Positions 38,679-48,270 of a DNA stretch of 64,000 bases are shown piece after piece. The translations under genes were made by a program, and so were the position numbers. Source of the DNA: Streptacidiphilus sp. 4-A2 (GTDB lineage: Bacteria; Actinomycetota; Actinomycetes; Streptomycetales; Streptomycetaceae). The stretch lies in NCBI GenBank assembly GCA_014284505.1, contig JAAFYY010000001.1, positions 8,233,845 to 8,297,844 on the forward strand, read 5' to 3'. A model generated the notes under the pieces. That model made no database searches, was not told where the DNA came from, and saw only the letters and a list, made by a program, of their open reading frames with translations. Positions within the stretch are counted from its first letter, which is position 1. The number at the start of each line of letters is the position of its first letter.

Positions 38679-39890
38679 ATGTTCCAGGCGATCGGACTGA
38701 CCAAGAGCTATCGCCGGGGGCGCGCCCCTGCGGTGCTCGACCTCTCCTTCGACGCCCGCGCGGGGCAGGTGACCGCGCTGCTCGGACCCGTCGGGTCCGG
38801 GCGGACCACGGCCCTGCTGCTGGCCCTCGGGCTGGAGCGCGGCCAGGGTGCCGCCCTGTTCGACGGACGTCCCTACCGACGGATCAGACGGCCCGAGCGG
38901 AGGTCGGTGCCGTCTTCGCCGAGCAGTACCGCTACCCCCGGCACCCGGGCCGCCGGGCCCGCGCACACCTGCGGATGGTCGCCGCCGCCGTAGGTGTCCC
39001 GCGCGGCGGGCCGACCAGCTGCTGGAACAGACCAGGCTGGCCCCGGCCGCCGACGACCGGCTGCGCGCCTTCTCGCCGGGCATGAACCGGCGACTGGCCC
39101 TGGCCGAGGCGCTGCTGGCCGATCCGGGCACGCTGCTGCTGGACGAACCCACGCACGAACTGTCGCCCAAGGGCGCCGAGTGGTTCCACGCCGTGCTCCG
39201 GGCCTTCGCGGCCGGGGGCGGCACGGTGCTGGTCACCGTGCGCAGCCCGCAGGAGGCCGCGCTGCTCGCGGACCGGGTGGTCACCCTGGACCAGGGCCGC
39301 CTGCTCGCCGACCAGCCGGTCGCGGAGTTCCTGCGCACCCGGCTCCAGGACGAGGTGTCGGTCTCCGGGCCGCAGGTCGGGCGGCTGGCGGATCTGCTCG
39401 TCGAGGCCGGGGCGCAGGTCCGCCGGGAGAGCGGCACCAGGATCGCGGTGGGCGGGGTCAGCCGCACCGAGATCGGGGAGCTCGCCTACCGGCACGGCGT
39501 GCTGCTGCACGAGCTCACCGACCAGGTGGTGACCCGCCCCGCCCGGCGCCGGTCGCCCCGGCGCCGGTCGTCCCGGCATCGGTCGCCCTGGCGCCGGTCG
39601 CCGCCGAGGGCCGGACTGCCGAGCGCCGGGACTCCGAGCGCCAGAACTCCGAGCGCCGGAACGCCGAGCGCCAGACCGCCGCGCCGCAGACCGCCGCGCC
39701 CGCGCAACAGCCACCGCCACCGCCGTCGCCGCAAGCCGTGCACCGGGAGTCCGCGGTGGTCGCGGGCGAGACGGTGGTGGTGCTCACTCCGGGGGTGGCG
39801 GTGACCGCTTCGGTGGTGTCGCAGCCGTCCGGGCAGTATCTGGCAGCCGGACCGGCGGCGGGCGCCGGGGCTTCGGGAGGCGACGCGTGA
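38679..39890 (+). CDS. ABC transporter ATP-binding protein with degenerate motifs and repeat-rich tail, frameshifts
   Basis: About 404 residues: an ABC ATPase domain (1-215), a DrrA/CcmA-like C-terminal segment (to about 285), and a Pro/Ala/Glu-rich tail. Walker A reads LLGPVGSGRTTALLL, with Arg in place of the catalytic Lys. Signature: AFSPGMNRRLALAEALL. Walker B: LLLDEPTHELSPKG. The H-loop region VTVRSPQEAALLADRV has no histidine. The tail holds two sets of four pentapeptides (APVAP and ERRDS types). Breaks lie near 38890, 39000 and 39545. It overlaps the permease gene by GTGA, so both form one transporter, probably an exporter of unknown substrate. Confidence 0.82.
39546..39605 (+). repeat. 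15-bp in-frame tandem repeat, four units (APVAP type)
   Basis: Units at 39546, 39561, 39576 and 39591, of the form GCGCCGGTCGCCCCG, encode APVAP, APVVP, ASVAL and APVAA in the ABC ATPase tail. Confidence 0.8.
39621..39680 (+). repeat. 15-bp in-frame tandem repeat, four units (ERRDS type)
   Basis: Units at 39621, 39636, 39651 and 39666, of the form GAGCGCCGGGACTCC, encode ERRDS, ERQNS, ERRNA and ERQTA in the ABC ATPase tail. Confidence 0.8.
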
Positions 39891-40675
39891 ACGCACTGCG
39901 CTACGAGTGGCGGCGGCTGGCCGGGATCCGGTCCACCTGGGTGATCGCCTTCACGGTACTGCTGCTGGACGCTGCGGTGGCCGAGATGACCGTCCGCCAG
40001 GGCTTCCTGGCCCTGGAGCCGGTCCGGGTGCTCACCGCCGGGGTGCCGCTGCTGCCGCTGCCGCTGGCGGCGCTGGGGGCGGGCGCGCTGGGGGCGCTGT
40101 CCTACGGGCAGGAGGTCCGCTATCCGGTGCTGCGGCCACTGCTGCTGCGGCCCGGCCGCAGGCTGGCGCTGCTGCTGGCCAAGCTCGCGGTCGGCGGCTG
40201 CGTGTCGACACTGCTGGCGCTGGCCACGCTGGCTGTCGACGGCGTGGTGCTGCATCTCTCCGGCCATGCGCGGGCCTTCGAACACGAGCTGGCGCACGGG
40301 AGGATTCCGGCCGCCCTGGGCGGTTTCGTGGTGCTGGTGGTGGCCGGCGGCTGGATCGGGCTCGCCGCGGGGCTGCTGCGGAGCGCGGCCGCCGGGCTGC
40401 TGTTGCTGGTGGTGCTGCCGGTGTTCGTCGAGCCCTCGCTGAGTCTGCTCCGCAGCCGTGATCTCGACGGCGGCCGGTTCCACCGGCTCGGCATCGGCCG
40501 GCTGCGGCGGCTGTTCCCGGTCGACGGCGGGCACGCCTGGTTCTACGGGCCGCTGAGCGGCCTGCGCGGGGCGGTCCCGTTGTCGCCGGTCGAACTGGCG
40601 GTACTGATCCTCGCCCCGGTGCTGCTGCTCCTGCTCGGACACGCGGTGCTGATCTCGCGCCGACGCGGGATCTGA
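39887..40675 (+). CDS. ABC transporter permease
   Basis: A 262-residue ABC-2-like membrane protein. It starts MNALRYEWRRLAGIRSTWVI, and about six membrane segments follow, for example PLLPLPLAALGAGALGALSY, LAVGGCVSTLLALATLAVDG, ALGGFVVLVVAGGWIGLAAG, LLLLVVLPVFVEPSL and LAVLILAPVLLLLLGHAVLI. GTG 39887 overlaps the stop of the ATPase gene. No break. The partner ATPase has weak catalytic motifs, so how this pump is energised is an open point. Substrate unknown. Confidence 0.82.
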   Translation: MNALRYEWRRLAGIRSTWVIAFTVLLLDAAVAEMTVRQGFLALEPVRVLTAGVPLLPLPLAALGAGALGALSYGQEVRYPVLRPLLLRPGRRLALLLAKLAVGGCVSTLLALATLAVDGVVLHLSGHARAFEHELAHGRIPAALGGFVVLVVAGGWIGLAAGLLRSAAAGLLLLVVLPVFVEPSLSLLRSRDLDGGRFHRLGIGRLRRLFPVDGGHAWFYGPLSGLRGAVPLSPVELAVLILAPVLLLLLGHAVLISRRRGI

Positions 40676-40887
40676 CCCGGGTCCTGCGGGGTGGGATCCG
40701 GCTGGACCTGACGAGCGGTGCCGGTGAGGCGGTACGGGCTCAGCCGGGGGGTCCTGGTGATCGGGGTGGTGCGGAATGGGCGATTCATCCAGAATGACGT
40801 CAATTATGCAGGGATGAGCGATCACCCTTTCGTGTGCTTTTCACGAAATTGCTCAAGGCGCGGCCTCCGAAGGCCGACAAAGGAGAT

Positions 40888-41795
40888 GTGAGTACCGTTG
40901 CGCATCCCTCCATGACCACCGCCCGCTTGTCCGACACGCCCCGTCCCGGCATGGGCGAGCTGGACCGCTTCCCGGTCGGTGAACGCACCGCCGACCGGGC
41001 CTTCCCCGAGCGCGGCACCCCCGGGCCCTCGCCCCGTTGGGACAGTCCCGAGCCGGAGCTCGCCCGGGCGCCCCGGCGTGCCCCCGGCAGCCGTGGCCGC
41101 GGATTGCACGGCCAGCTGGTTCAGCAGCTCGGGCAGATGATCGTCTCCGGTGACCTGGGCGCCGACCGCCCGCTGGTGCCCGAGGAGATCGGCCAGCGTT
41201 TCGAGGTCTCCCGAACCGTCGTCCGCGAGTCCCTGCGGGTACTGGAGGCCAAGGGCCTGGTCAGCGCCCGTCCGAATGTCGGCACCAGGGTGCGCCCGGT
41301 CGCCGACTGGAACCTGCTCGACCCGGACATCATCGAGTGGCGCGCCTATGGGCCGCAGCGCGACGACCAGCGCCGGGAGCTCTTCGAGCTGCGCTGGGCC
41401 ATCGAGCCCCTGGCCGCCAGGCTGGCCGCCGGGCACGGCCGGGACGAGATCCACCAGCGGATGGTGGACATGACCGAGATCATGGGCCACGCCGCCGACC
41501 AGGGCGACCAGGTGACCTTCAGCCGGGCCGACAGCGAGTTCCACACCCTGCTGCTGGAGCTGTCCGGAAACGGATGCTGGAGCACCTCGCCGGGATCGTG
41601 GGCTCCGCGCTCAACGTCTCCGGCGGTCCGATCACCGCCTGCGAACGGCCGTCCGAGCCGTCGGTCGGGCTGCACACCCGGCTGGTCGACGCGCTGGGTA
41701 CCGGCGACGGCACGGCCGCCGAGGCGGCGATGCGGGCGCTGCTCACCGTCCACCCCGAGATCGACCATGTGGTGCCCGCCCCCCGAGAACACTGA
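40888..41795 (+). CDS. FadR-subfamily GntR regulator (FCD domain), one frameshift
   Basis: About 302 residues. A 70-residue polar lead (MTTARLSDTPRPGMGELDR and so on) precedes the winged helix GLHGQLVQQLGQMIVSGDLG, LVPEEIGQRFEVSRTVVRES and LRVLEAKGLVSARPNVGTR. The FCD effector domain holds ELFELRWAIEPLAARLAAGH and FSRADSEFHTLLLELSGN. Near 41570 one base is missing; restored, RMLEHLAGIVGSALNVSGGP leads to a stop at 41795. GTG 40888 has AGGAG upstream. FCD domains bind sugar acids or carboxylates with a metal; the ligand is unknown. It is a regular neighbour of hrdB in streptomycetes. Confidence 0.85.
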
Positions 41796-42286
41796 GCCCC
41801 CGGCCGCCGAGGAGACCGTCGCCCTGATCCGCAGGCGGCGGTCTCCCGCGTCTGTGCCGGACGGAGCCATCCGCCCAGACGGAGCCATCCGCCCGGGCGG
41901 GCCGGCACGGCTGCGGGGTGGCGGCGCGGCCGTGGGATGGCGGCTGTGAGGTCGTGACTGGGGGTGCGGCTGGGGGTGTGGCCGGGGTCGTGGCCATGGA
42001 CGGGGTCACTGAATCGGGCGACCGGCGGAATGAGAGCCGCCTTACGGCTGTTGTCCGGGGTATGTCTACCGGGGAACCCGCACCCGAGGCCCACACCCGA
42101 GGAGTGTGACCTGCGCCACCAAATGCAGGCGTAACACTTCTCCCTGAGCAGCGATGTGTACGGAGGTGGGCTACGGAGGACAGCCTCCGGAGGCTCCGCT
42201 GCACCACTCCAGCAGTTTGTTCCGTAGTTTTCCAGAACCTGCCCTCTTGGGCGGGTTTCTGTCCACTCACGTCCGAGAGGTTGTTC
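41796..42286. other. 491-bp gap upstream of hrdB
   Basis: The first 300 bp hold GC-rich text with GGAGCCATCCGCCC repeats near 41870-41895 and no recognisable gene. The last 160 bp hold the hrdB promoter (42130-42157) and an untranslated leader of about 120 nt. In the leader a GCCTCCGGAGGC palindrome (about 42182-42193) could form a hairpin, and GAGAGG precedes the hrdB GTG. Confidence 0.6.
42130..42157 (+). promoter_or_regulatory. ShbA-type promoter of hrdB
   Basis: CGTAAC (42130-42135), 16-bp spacer, CGATGT (42152-42157). The ShbA-dependent hrdB promoter described in streptomycetes is, as I recall it, CGTAAC-N16-CGATGA; this matches with one difference and sits 130 bp before the hrdB start. 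Confidence 0.75.
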
Positions 42287-43913
42287 GTGTCGGCCAGCAC
42301 ATCCCGTTCGCTCCCCCTGAAATCGCCGAGTCCACCGCGCTGATGGCACTCATCGAGCGGGGTAAGGCTCAGGGGCAGATCGCCGGCGATGACGTGCGCC
42401 ACGCCTTCGAGGTGGACCAGATCCCGGTCACCAAGTGGAAGAACGTCATGCGCAGCCTCAACCAGGTCCTCGATGAGGAGGGTGTGACGCTGATGGTGAG
42501 CGCGGCGGAGTCCTCTGCCCCCAAGCGCCCCGCAAGAGCGTCGCGGCGAAGACGACCGCGACGAAGGCCACGGCGACCAAGGCGGTGACCTCGCGCACGT
42601 CCCCGGTCACGTCCCGGCCACCACCACCCGCCCGGCGGCTCCGCGCACCGCGGTAGCGGCGACCGCCACCGCGGTCTCGGTGACCTCGCTGAGCACGGTG
42701 GGCGAGCTCGACGCCGTAGCGGTCGAGATCGACTCCGTTGCTCCGGCCAAGAAGGCCGTCGCCAAGAAGGCCGTCGCCAAGAAGGCAGCCCCGGCCAAGA
42801 AGACCGCCGCCGCGGCCAAGAAGACCACTGCGGGCAAGTCGGCCGCCAAGTCCGACGACGACCTGGTCGGCGAGGACGACGCGGTCGAGGACAGCGCGGT
42901 CAAGGCCGAAGGCGAGCCGGTCGAGGGCGAGGAGGAGTCGCAGGGCTTCGTCCTGTCCGACGACGACGAGGACGACGCCCCGGCCCAGCAGGTCGCCGTG
43001 GCCGGTGCCACCGCCGACCCGGTCAAGGACTACCTGAAGCAGATCGGCAAGGTCCCGCTGCTCAACGCCGAGCAGGAGGTCGAGCTCGCCAAGCGGATCG
43101 AGGCCGGGCTCTTCGCCGAGGACAAGCTGGCCGCCGCGGACAAGCTGGCTCCCAAGCTCAAGCGCGAGCTGGAGATCATCGCCGAGGACGGCCGCCGCGC
43201 CAAGAACCACCTGCTGGAGGCCAACCTCCGACTGGTGGTCTCGCTGGCCAAGCGCTACACCGGCCGCGGCATGCTCTTCCTGGACCTGATCCAGGAGGGG
43301 AACCTGGGTCTGATCCGCGCGGTCGAGAAGTTCGACTACACCAAGGGCTACAAGTTCTCGACTACGCGAACCTGGTGGATCCGCCAGGCGATCACCCGCG
43401 CCATGGCCGACAGGCCCGCACCATCCGTATCCCGGTGCACATGGTCGAGGTCATCAACAAGCTCGCCCGGGTGCAGCGCCAGATGCTCCAGGACCTGGGC
43501 CGGGAGCCCACCCCGGAGGAGCTGGCCAAGGAACTCGACATGACCCCGGAGAAGGTCGTCGAGGTGCAGAAGTACGGCCGCGAGCCGATCTCGCTGCACA
43601 CCCCCTCGGTGAGGACGGCGACAGCGAGTTCGGTGACCTGATCGAGGACTCCGAGGCGGTCGTCCCGGCCGACGCGGTCAGCTTCACCCTGCTCCAGGAG
43701 CAGCTGCACTCGGTGCTGGACACCCTCAGCGAGCGTGAGGCGGGTGTGGTCTCGATGCGCTTCGGCCTGACGGACGGTCAGCCGAAGACGCTGGACGAGA
43801 TCGGCAAGGTCTACGGGGTGACCCGGGAGCGCATCCGCCAGATCGAGTCGAAGACCATGTCGAAGCTGCGCCACCCGTCGCGTTCCCAGGTGCTGCGCGA
43901 CTACCTGGACTGA
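42287..43913 (+). CDS. hrdB: principal sigma factor HrdB (sigma-70 family, RpoD-like), several frameshifts
   Basis: Essential housekeeping sigma factor, about 543 residues. GTG 42287 (VSASTSRSLP then PEIAEST) opens region 1.1: MALIERGKAQGQIAGDDVRH and VTKWKNVMRSLNQVLDEEGV. A Lys/Ala-rich linker (KKAVAKKAAPAKKT) and an acidic stretch (LSDDDEDDAPAQQVAVAGAT) follow. Regions 1.2-4 are standard: DPVKDYLKQIGKVPLLNAEQ, EANLRLVVSLAKRYTGRGM, LDLIQEGNLGLIRAVEKFDY, IRIPVHMVEVINKLARVQRQ, DEIGKVYGVTRERIRQIESK. Breaks lie near 42315, 42527, about 42610, 43360 (STYATWWI reads STTRTWWI), 43408 and 43608. An essential gene cannot be broken this often, which supports sequence error. Confidence 0.97.
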
Positions 43914-43953
43914 CCGGACCGTCCCGGCCCACCGGCCTGGACCTACCGGCACC

Positions 43954-44001
43954 CCGGTACCCAGAAGTGCCGGTACCCAGAACTGCCGGTACTCAGAAGT
44001 G
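43954..44001. repeat. 16-bp tandem repeat, three units, after hrdB
   Basis: CCGGTACCCAGAAGTG (43954-43969), CCGGTACCCAGAACTG (43970-43985) and CCGGTACTCAGAAGTG (43986-44001), 41 bp after the hrdB stop and directly before a terminator hairpin. Confidence 0.8.
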
Positions 44002-44010
44002 CCAGGACAG

Positions 44011-44049
44011 GGCCGCGGGCCCGGAGCGATCTGCTCCGGGCTCGCGGCC
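44011..44049 (+). terminator. hairpin after hrdB
   Basis: Arms GGCCGCGGGCCCGGAGC (44011-44027) and GCTCCGGGCTCGCGGCC (44033-44049) pair around GATCT with one mismatch, followed by a short T run. Confidence 0.8.
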
Positions 44050-44209
44050 TTTCCGCTGCTGCTCCGGCCTCCGGACGGTGCCCCCGGGGCGGTCACCCCC
44101 GAAGGAATGTGCCACCCGTCCGCGGGCGCGTTGGTCAGGCGCGGTGCGTGAGCGCACAACTACGCTGTGGCGTCCGATCGGCGGCGGCGGGGTGAGGTGG
44201 GTGGCAGTG

Positions 44210-45046
44210 ATGACGTGCGCGACCAGGTTCGAACGAATGGCCGGGCGGAGGGTGCTGCTGGTCCTGCTCGCCAGCCTCCCGGCGATGCTGACCATGGGGC
44301 CGACACCGGCGCACGCCATCGTCGGAGGCGGTCCGGTGAGCACTGAGCAGTATCCGTGGATGGTCGGGCTGTCGAGCGAGTCGGTCTACGGGAGCGCCCG
44401 GTCCGGGCAGTTCTGCGGGGGCACTTTGGTGTCGCCGACCAAGGTGGTGACCGCCGCGCACTGCCTGTACGACGAGTCCACCATGCAGCCGGCCGACCGC
44501 CCCGATCTGAAGGTGCTCGTCGGCCGCACCGATCTGACCTCGGACGACGGCAATGCGGTGCCGGTCTCCCAGGTGTGGATCGATCCGGACTACTCGATGC
44601 GCAGCAATATGTGGGATGTGGCGGTGCTCACCCTGGCCTCCCCGCAGCCGGGCCGGGCGGTGCTGCCGCTGGTCGGTCAGGGGCAGAGCAGTGTGTACCG
44701 GGCGGGGACCATGGGGACCGTCTTCGGCTGGGGCGATCTGCGCGGGGACGGTGACTATGCGATGACGCTGCACTCGGTGCAGGTGCCCATGCTCGCCGAC
44801 TCGACCTGCTCCCGGGACTACCCGGGTGGTGAGGAAGGCGCTTTCCAGGGCAGCGCCATGGTCTGCGCGGGGGAGCAGAACACCGGTGGGCGCGACGCCT
44901 GCCAGGGGGACAGCGGCGGGCCGCTGGTGGTGGCCGGGCGGCTGGTGGGGCTGGTCTCCTGGGGGACCGGATGCGCGGAAGCGGGGCACCCGGGCGTCTA
45001 CTCCCGGGTCGCGGCGATGACCGACGCGATCCGCGCGCACCTGTGA
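44210..45046 (+). CDS. secreted trypsin-like serine protease (S1A)
   Basis: A 278-residue preproprotein. The signal peptide is RRVLLVLLASLPAMLTM with an AHA cleavage site (TPAHA-IVGGGPVS). The mature enzyme starts with the IVGG of activated trypsins, so only a minimal propeptide, if any, is present. Catalytic triad: His in VVTAAHCLYD, Asp in NMWDVAVLTL, Ser in DACQGDSGGPLVV. Asp at the S1 base (DACQGDSGG) predicts cleavage after Arg/Lys. Six cysteines allow three disulfides. The start is uncertain among ATG 44210 and nearby GTGs. It lies between hrdB and parE, a conserved position; the physiological target is unknown. Confidence 0.9.
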   Translation: MTCATRFERMAGRRVLLVLLASLPAMLTMGPTPAHAIVGGGPVSTEQYPWMVGLSSESVYGSARSGQFCGGTLVSPTKVVTAAHCLYDESTMQPADRPDLKVLVGRTDLTSDDGNAVPVSQVWIDPDYSMRSNMWDVAVLTLASPQPGRAVLPLVGQGQSSVYRAGTMGTVFGWGDLRGDGDYAMTLHSVQVPMLADSTCSRDYPGGEEGAFQGSAMVCAGEQNTGGRDACQGDSGGPLVVAGRLVGLVSWGTGCAEAGHPGVYSRVAAMTDAIRAHL

Positions 45047-45147
45047 CCACCGGGGTCGTCGGCACATCCGGGCACTGTGCGTACCGGAGTGGACACACTC
45101 CGAAACGGGCCGGGGGCGAGCCCTGCTGATGCCATGTGAGCTATGAC

Positions 45148-45195
45148 ACAGTCAGGCCGGGTGGAGGGGATTGCCCCTCCACCCGGCCTGACTGT
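45148..45195. terminator. bidirectional hairpin between the protease and DUF7455 genes
   Basis: A perfect 22-bp inverted repeat (arms 45148-45169 and 45174-45195, beginning ACAGTCAGGCCGGGTGG) with a 4-nt loop ATTG. It lies between two convergent genes, so it probably ends both transcripts. Confidence 0.88.
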
Positions 45196-45256
45196 CGTCG
45201 TCGAGCCCGCTGTACGGCCCGTCTGGGTGCTGCCGCAGCGGCTGCCCGGACTGGTG

Positions 45257-45487
45257 TCAGTGGTCCTCGTCGCCTGCGGAAGCGGGTGCGGCCGTCAGCC
45301 GGCCGGTCTCGTCCTGTATGTCAGCTGCGATCTTCTTCAACTCCGGCTCGAACTTGCGGCCGTGGTGAGCGCAGAAGAGCAGCTCGCCGCCGGATGCCAG
45401 CACAACGCGCAGGTAGGCCTGAGCGCCGCACCGGTCGCAGCGGTCAGCTGCGGTCAGCGGGCTCGCGGGGGTCAGAACTGTAGTCAC
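45257..45487 (-). CDS. DUF7455-family small zinc-ribbon-like protein
   Basis: A 76-residue protein, MTTVLTPASPLTAADRCDRC, then AQAYLRVVLASGGELLFCAHH and GRKFEPELKKIAADIQDETG. The CxxC and CxHH pairs probably hold a zinc ion. This small protein is a conserved companion of the hrdB-parE region in streptomycetes; its function is not known. The ATG at the complement of 45485-45487 is clear. It converges on the protease gene. Confidence 0.85.
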   Translation of the reverse strand: MTTVLTPASPLTAADRCDRCGAQAYLRVVLASGGELLFCAHHGRKFEPELKKIAADIQDETGRLTAAPASAGDEDH

Positions 45488-45962
45488 GTCGCCTCTTCTC
45501 TAGCTCGACGAGCTGTCGTACCAGGGTCAACATCCAACCAGGCCGAAAACGTTCCCGCTCGCGGCTTTTCTTTTGTGATGCTTCCGGGGTGCGGGGTCGG
45601 CCCGGCTGTTGTGCCGGGGGTTGGAGGCGGCGGTGTCGCTGCCGCTGTTTACATTCTCTTCTCAGAGAGGACGTGCCCGGACTGCCAATGGTTCATGCCT
45701 GCTGCTGGCTGTGGTGTGCGCTTCACTCGAACGTGATATCGAACGTCCGTGCGAAGTGCGCGTAGCATAAGCCGCGCGCAGGTCGAAGCAGAAGCCCCAG
45801 CCCGCTCACCGGTAGCCTGCAACCCGGCAGCATTGACGCCATGGTGCACCGGCCGCCCGACCGGAAGCCAGGGAATGGGGCCGTGTTCGCGCTCCGCGTA
45901 GCGCCGCGCGGCAGAGAATCGGCAGAGCAGCAGTCGGACCAGACCGAAGGAGAAGTGCCCGC
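45488..45962. other. 475-bp divergent gap between the DUF7455 gene and parE
   Basis: Should carry promoters for both genes. A TTGACC hexamer facing the DUF7455 gene lies near 45525 (minus strand). Two TCGAACGT direct copies lie near 45727-45745. I see no gene; the frames here are short and cysteine/arginine-rich without family similarity. Confidence 0.55.
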
Positions 45963-48094
45963 GTGACCGCCGAAACGACCGTGCAGACCACCAATGCCCG
46001 CGGGGCGGGGCCGGGTCCAGCAACGACGGCTCCAACTACACCGCGCGGCACCTCCTTGTCCTCGAAGGCCTGGAAGCCGTACGCAAGCGCCCCGGTATGT
46101 ACATCGGCTCCACGACAGCCGGGGCCTGATGCACTGCCTGTGGGAGATCATCGACAACGCGGTGGACGAGGCCCTGGCCGGCTACTGCGACCACATCGAC
46201 GTGCTGCTGCACGCCGACGGCTCGGTCGAGGTCCGGGACAACGGCCGTGGCATCCCGGTGGACGTCGAGCCGAAGACCGGCCTGTCCGGGGTCGAGGTCG
46301 TGATGACCAAGCTGCACGCCGGCGGTAAGTTCGGCGGCGGCTCCTACGCGGCCTCCGGCGGCCTGCACGGCGTCGGCGCCTCCGTCGTCAACGCCCTGTC
46401 CTCCGGCTGGACGTCGAGGTCGACCGCGGCGGCCACACCCACGCCATCAGCTTCCGGCCGGTGCCCCCGGCAGCTTCGCCGGGGACGACCCGGAGAGCCG
46501 CTTCACCCCGGCCTCGGGCGGGGCGGCGGCCTGAGCAAGGCCAGGAAGGCCCCGCGCGGACGCACCGGCACCCGGATCCGCTACTGGGCGGACCGGCAGA
46601 TCTTCCTCAAGGACGCCCGGCTCTCGATGAGAACCTGCACGCCCGGCGCGGCAGACGGCGTTCCTGGTGCCCGGCTGACCATCGTGGTCCGCGACGAGCG
46701 CGGGGCCGACGGTGCGCCGGTCGACGAGCAGACCTTCCGCTTCGACGGCGGCATCGCCGAGTTCTGCGACTTCCTGGCCCCGGACAAGGCGGTCTGCGAC
46801 ACCCTGCGGCTCACCGGGACCGGCAGCTTCAAGGAGACCGTGCCGGTCCTGGACGAGCTCGGGCACATGACCCCACCGAGGTCACCCGCGAACTGGGCGT
46901 GGACATCGCGCTGCGCTGGGGCACCGGCTACGACACCACCCTGCGCTCCTTCGTCAACATCATCGCCACCCCAAGGGCGGCACCCATGTCTCCGGCTTCG
47001 AGCGCTCGCTCACCAAGACCGTCGGCGAGGCCCTGCGCGCCGCCAAGATGCTGCGGGTCGCCGAGGACGACATCACCAAGGACGACGCCACCGAGGGCCT
47101 GACCACGGTGATCACGGTCCGCCTGGCCGAGCCCCAGTTCGAGGGCCAGACCAAGGAGGTGCTGGGCACCTCCGCCGCCACCCGGATCGTCTCCGCGGTG
47201 GTCGCGCGTGAACTCAAGGCGTTCCTGACCTCCACCAAGCGTGACGACAAGGCCCAGGCCCGTGCCGTCATGGAGAAGGTCGTGGCCGCCGCCCGCACCC
47301 GGGTCGCCGCCCGGCAGCACAAGGACGCCCAGCGCCGCAAGACCGCGCTGGAGACCAGCTCGCTGCCCGCCAAGCTGGCCGACTGCCGCAGCGACGACGT
47401 CGACCGCAGCGAGCTGTTCATCGTCGAGGGGGACTCGGCCCTGGGCACCGCCAAGGTCGCCCGCAACTCCGAGTTCCAGGCGCTGCTGCCGATCCGCGGC
47501 AAGATCCTCAATGTCCAGAAGGCATCCGTCTCGGACATGCTCAAGAACGCCGAGTGCGCCGCCATCATCCAGGTCATAGGAGCCGGCTCGGGCCGGACCT
47601 TCGACATCGACCAGGCCCGCTACGGCAAGATCGTGCTGCTCGCCGACGCCGACGTGGACGGCGCCCACATCCGCACCCTGCTGCTGACCCTCTTCCAGCG
47701 CTACATGCGGCCGATGGTGGAGGCCGGGCGGGTCTTCTCGGCCGTGCCGCCGCTGCACCGGATCGAGCTCACCAGCCCGCGCAAGGGCCAGGACAAGTAC
47801 ATCTACACCTACTCGGACAGTGAGCTGCGCAACACGCTGCTGGAGCTCCAGCGCAAGGGCCAGCGCTGGAAGGAGCCGGTGCAGCGGTACAAGGGTCTGG
47901 GCGAGATGGACGCCGACCAGCTGGCGGAGACCACGCTGGACCCGCGCCGGCGCACCCTGCGGCGGATCAACGTCGGCAACCTGGACGCCTCCGAGCGGGT
48001 CTTCGACCTGCTCATGGGCAATGACGTGGCGCCCCGCAAGGAGTTCATCGTCGACTCGGCCGCGCTGCTCGACCGCTCCCGCATCGACGCCTGA
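45963..48094 (+). CDS. parE: DNA topoisomerase IV subunit B (ParE / GyrB2), several frameshifts
   Basis: ATPase subunit of the type IIA enzyme that decatenates chromosomes; its ParC partner is at 58188. The GHKL ATPase motifs are WEIIDNAVDEALAGY, VRDNGRGIPVDVE and ASGGLHGVGASVVNALS. The transducer holds TGTRIRYWADRQIFLKDARL. The Toprim domain shows ELFIVEGDSALGTAKVARN, PIRGKILNVQKASV and LLADADVDGAHIRTLLLTL. The C-terminus VQRYKGLGEMDADQLAETTL is normal. GTG 45963 has GGAGA upstream. About 712 residues. Breaks lie near 46014, 46114, 46412, 46465, 46530, 46632-46660, 46872 and 46970; those resolved are single missing G or C. Confidence 0.95.
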
Positions 48095-48140
48095 GCGACG
48101 CCCCGGCGGGCCCGCAGGCAAGGCGCGCAGGCAGGGCGGG

Positions 48141-48172
48141 AAGGGCCCTCCACCCCCGGGTGGAGGGCCCTT
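48141..48172 (+). terminator. hairpin after parE
   Basis: Arms AAGGGCCCTCCACC (48141-48154) and GGTGGAGGGCCCTT (48159-48172), perfect pairing, 47 bp after the parE stop. Confidence 0.82.
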
Positions 48173-48270
48173 CTCCATCTCCCGGTCAACCCTGGCTCCG
48201 ACGCTCCGGGCAGCGCTGATCCCTAGATTCGAGGGGTAGCCAGGCCCACCGCCCCAGCCCGGAGGAAGAG

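Noticed and set aside
42287..43913. hrdB as a pseudogene or a degraded second sigma gene
   Set aside because: Every region is present in order with full conservation in alternating frames, and promoter and terminator are intact. Single-base error explains it better.
45721..45750. Tandem TCGAACGT elements upstream of parE as SOS boxes
   Set aside because: The best alignment (CGAACGTCCGTGCG) misses the right half-site of the LexA consensus at two positions, and they are direct rather than inverted copies.
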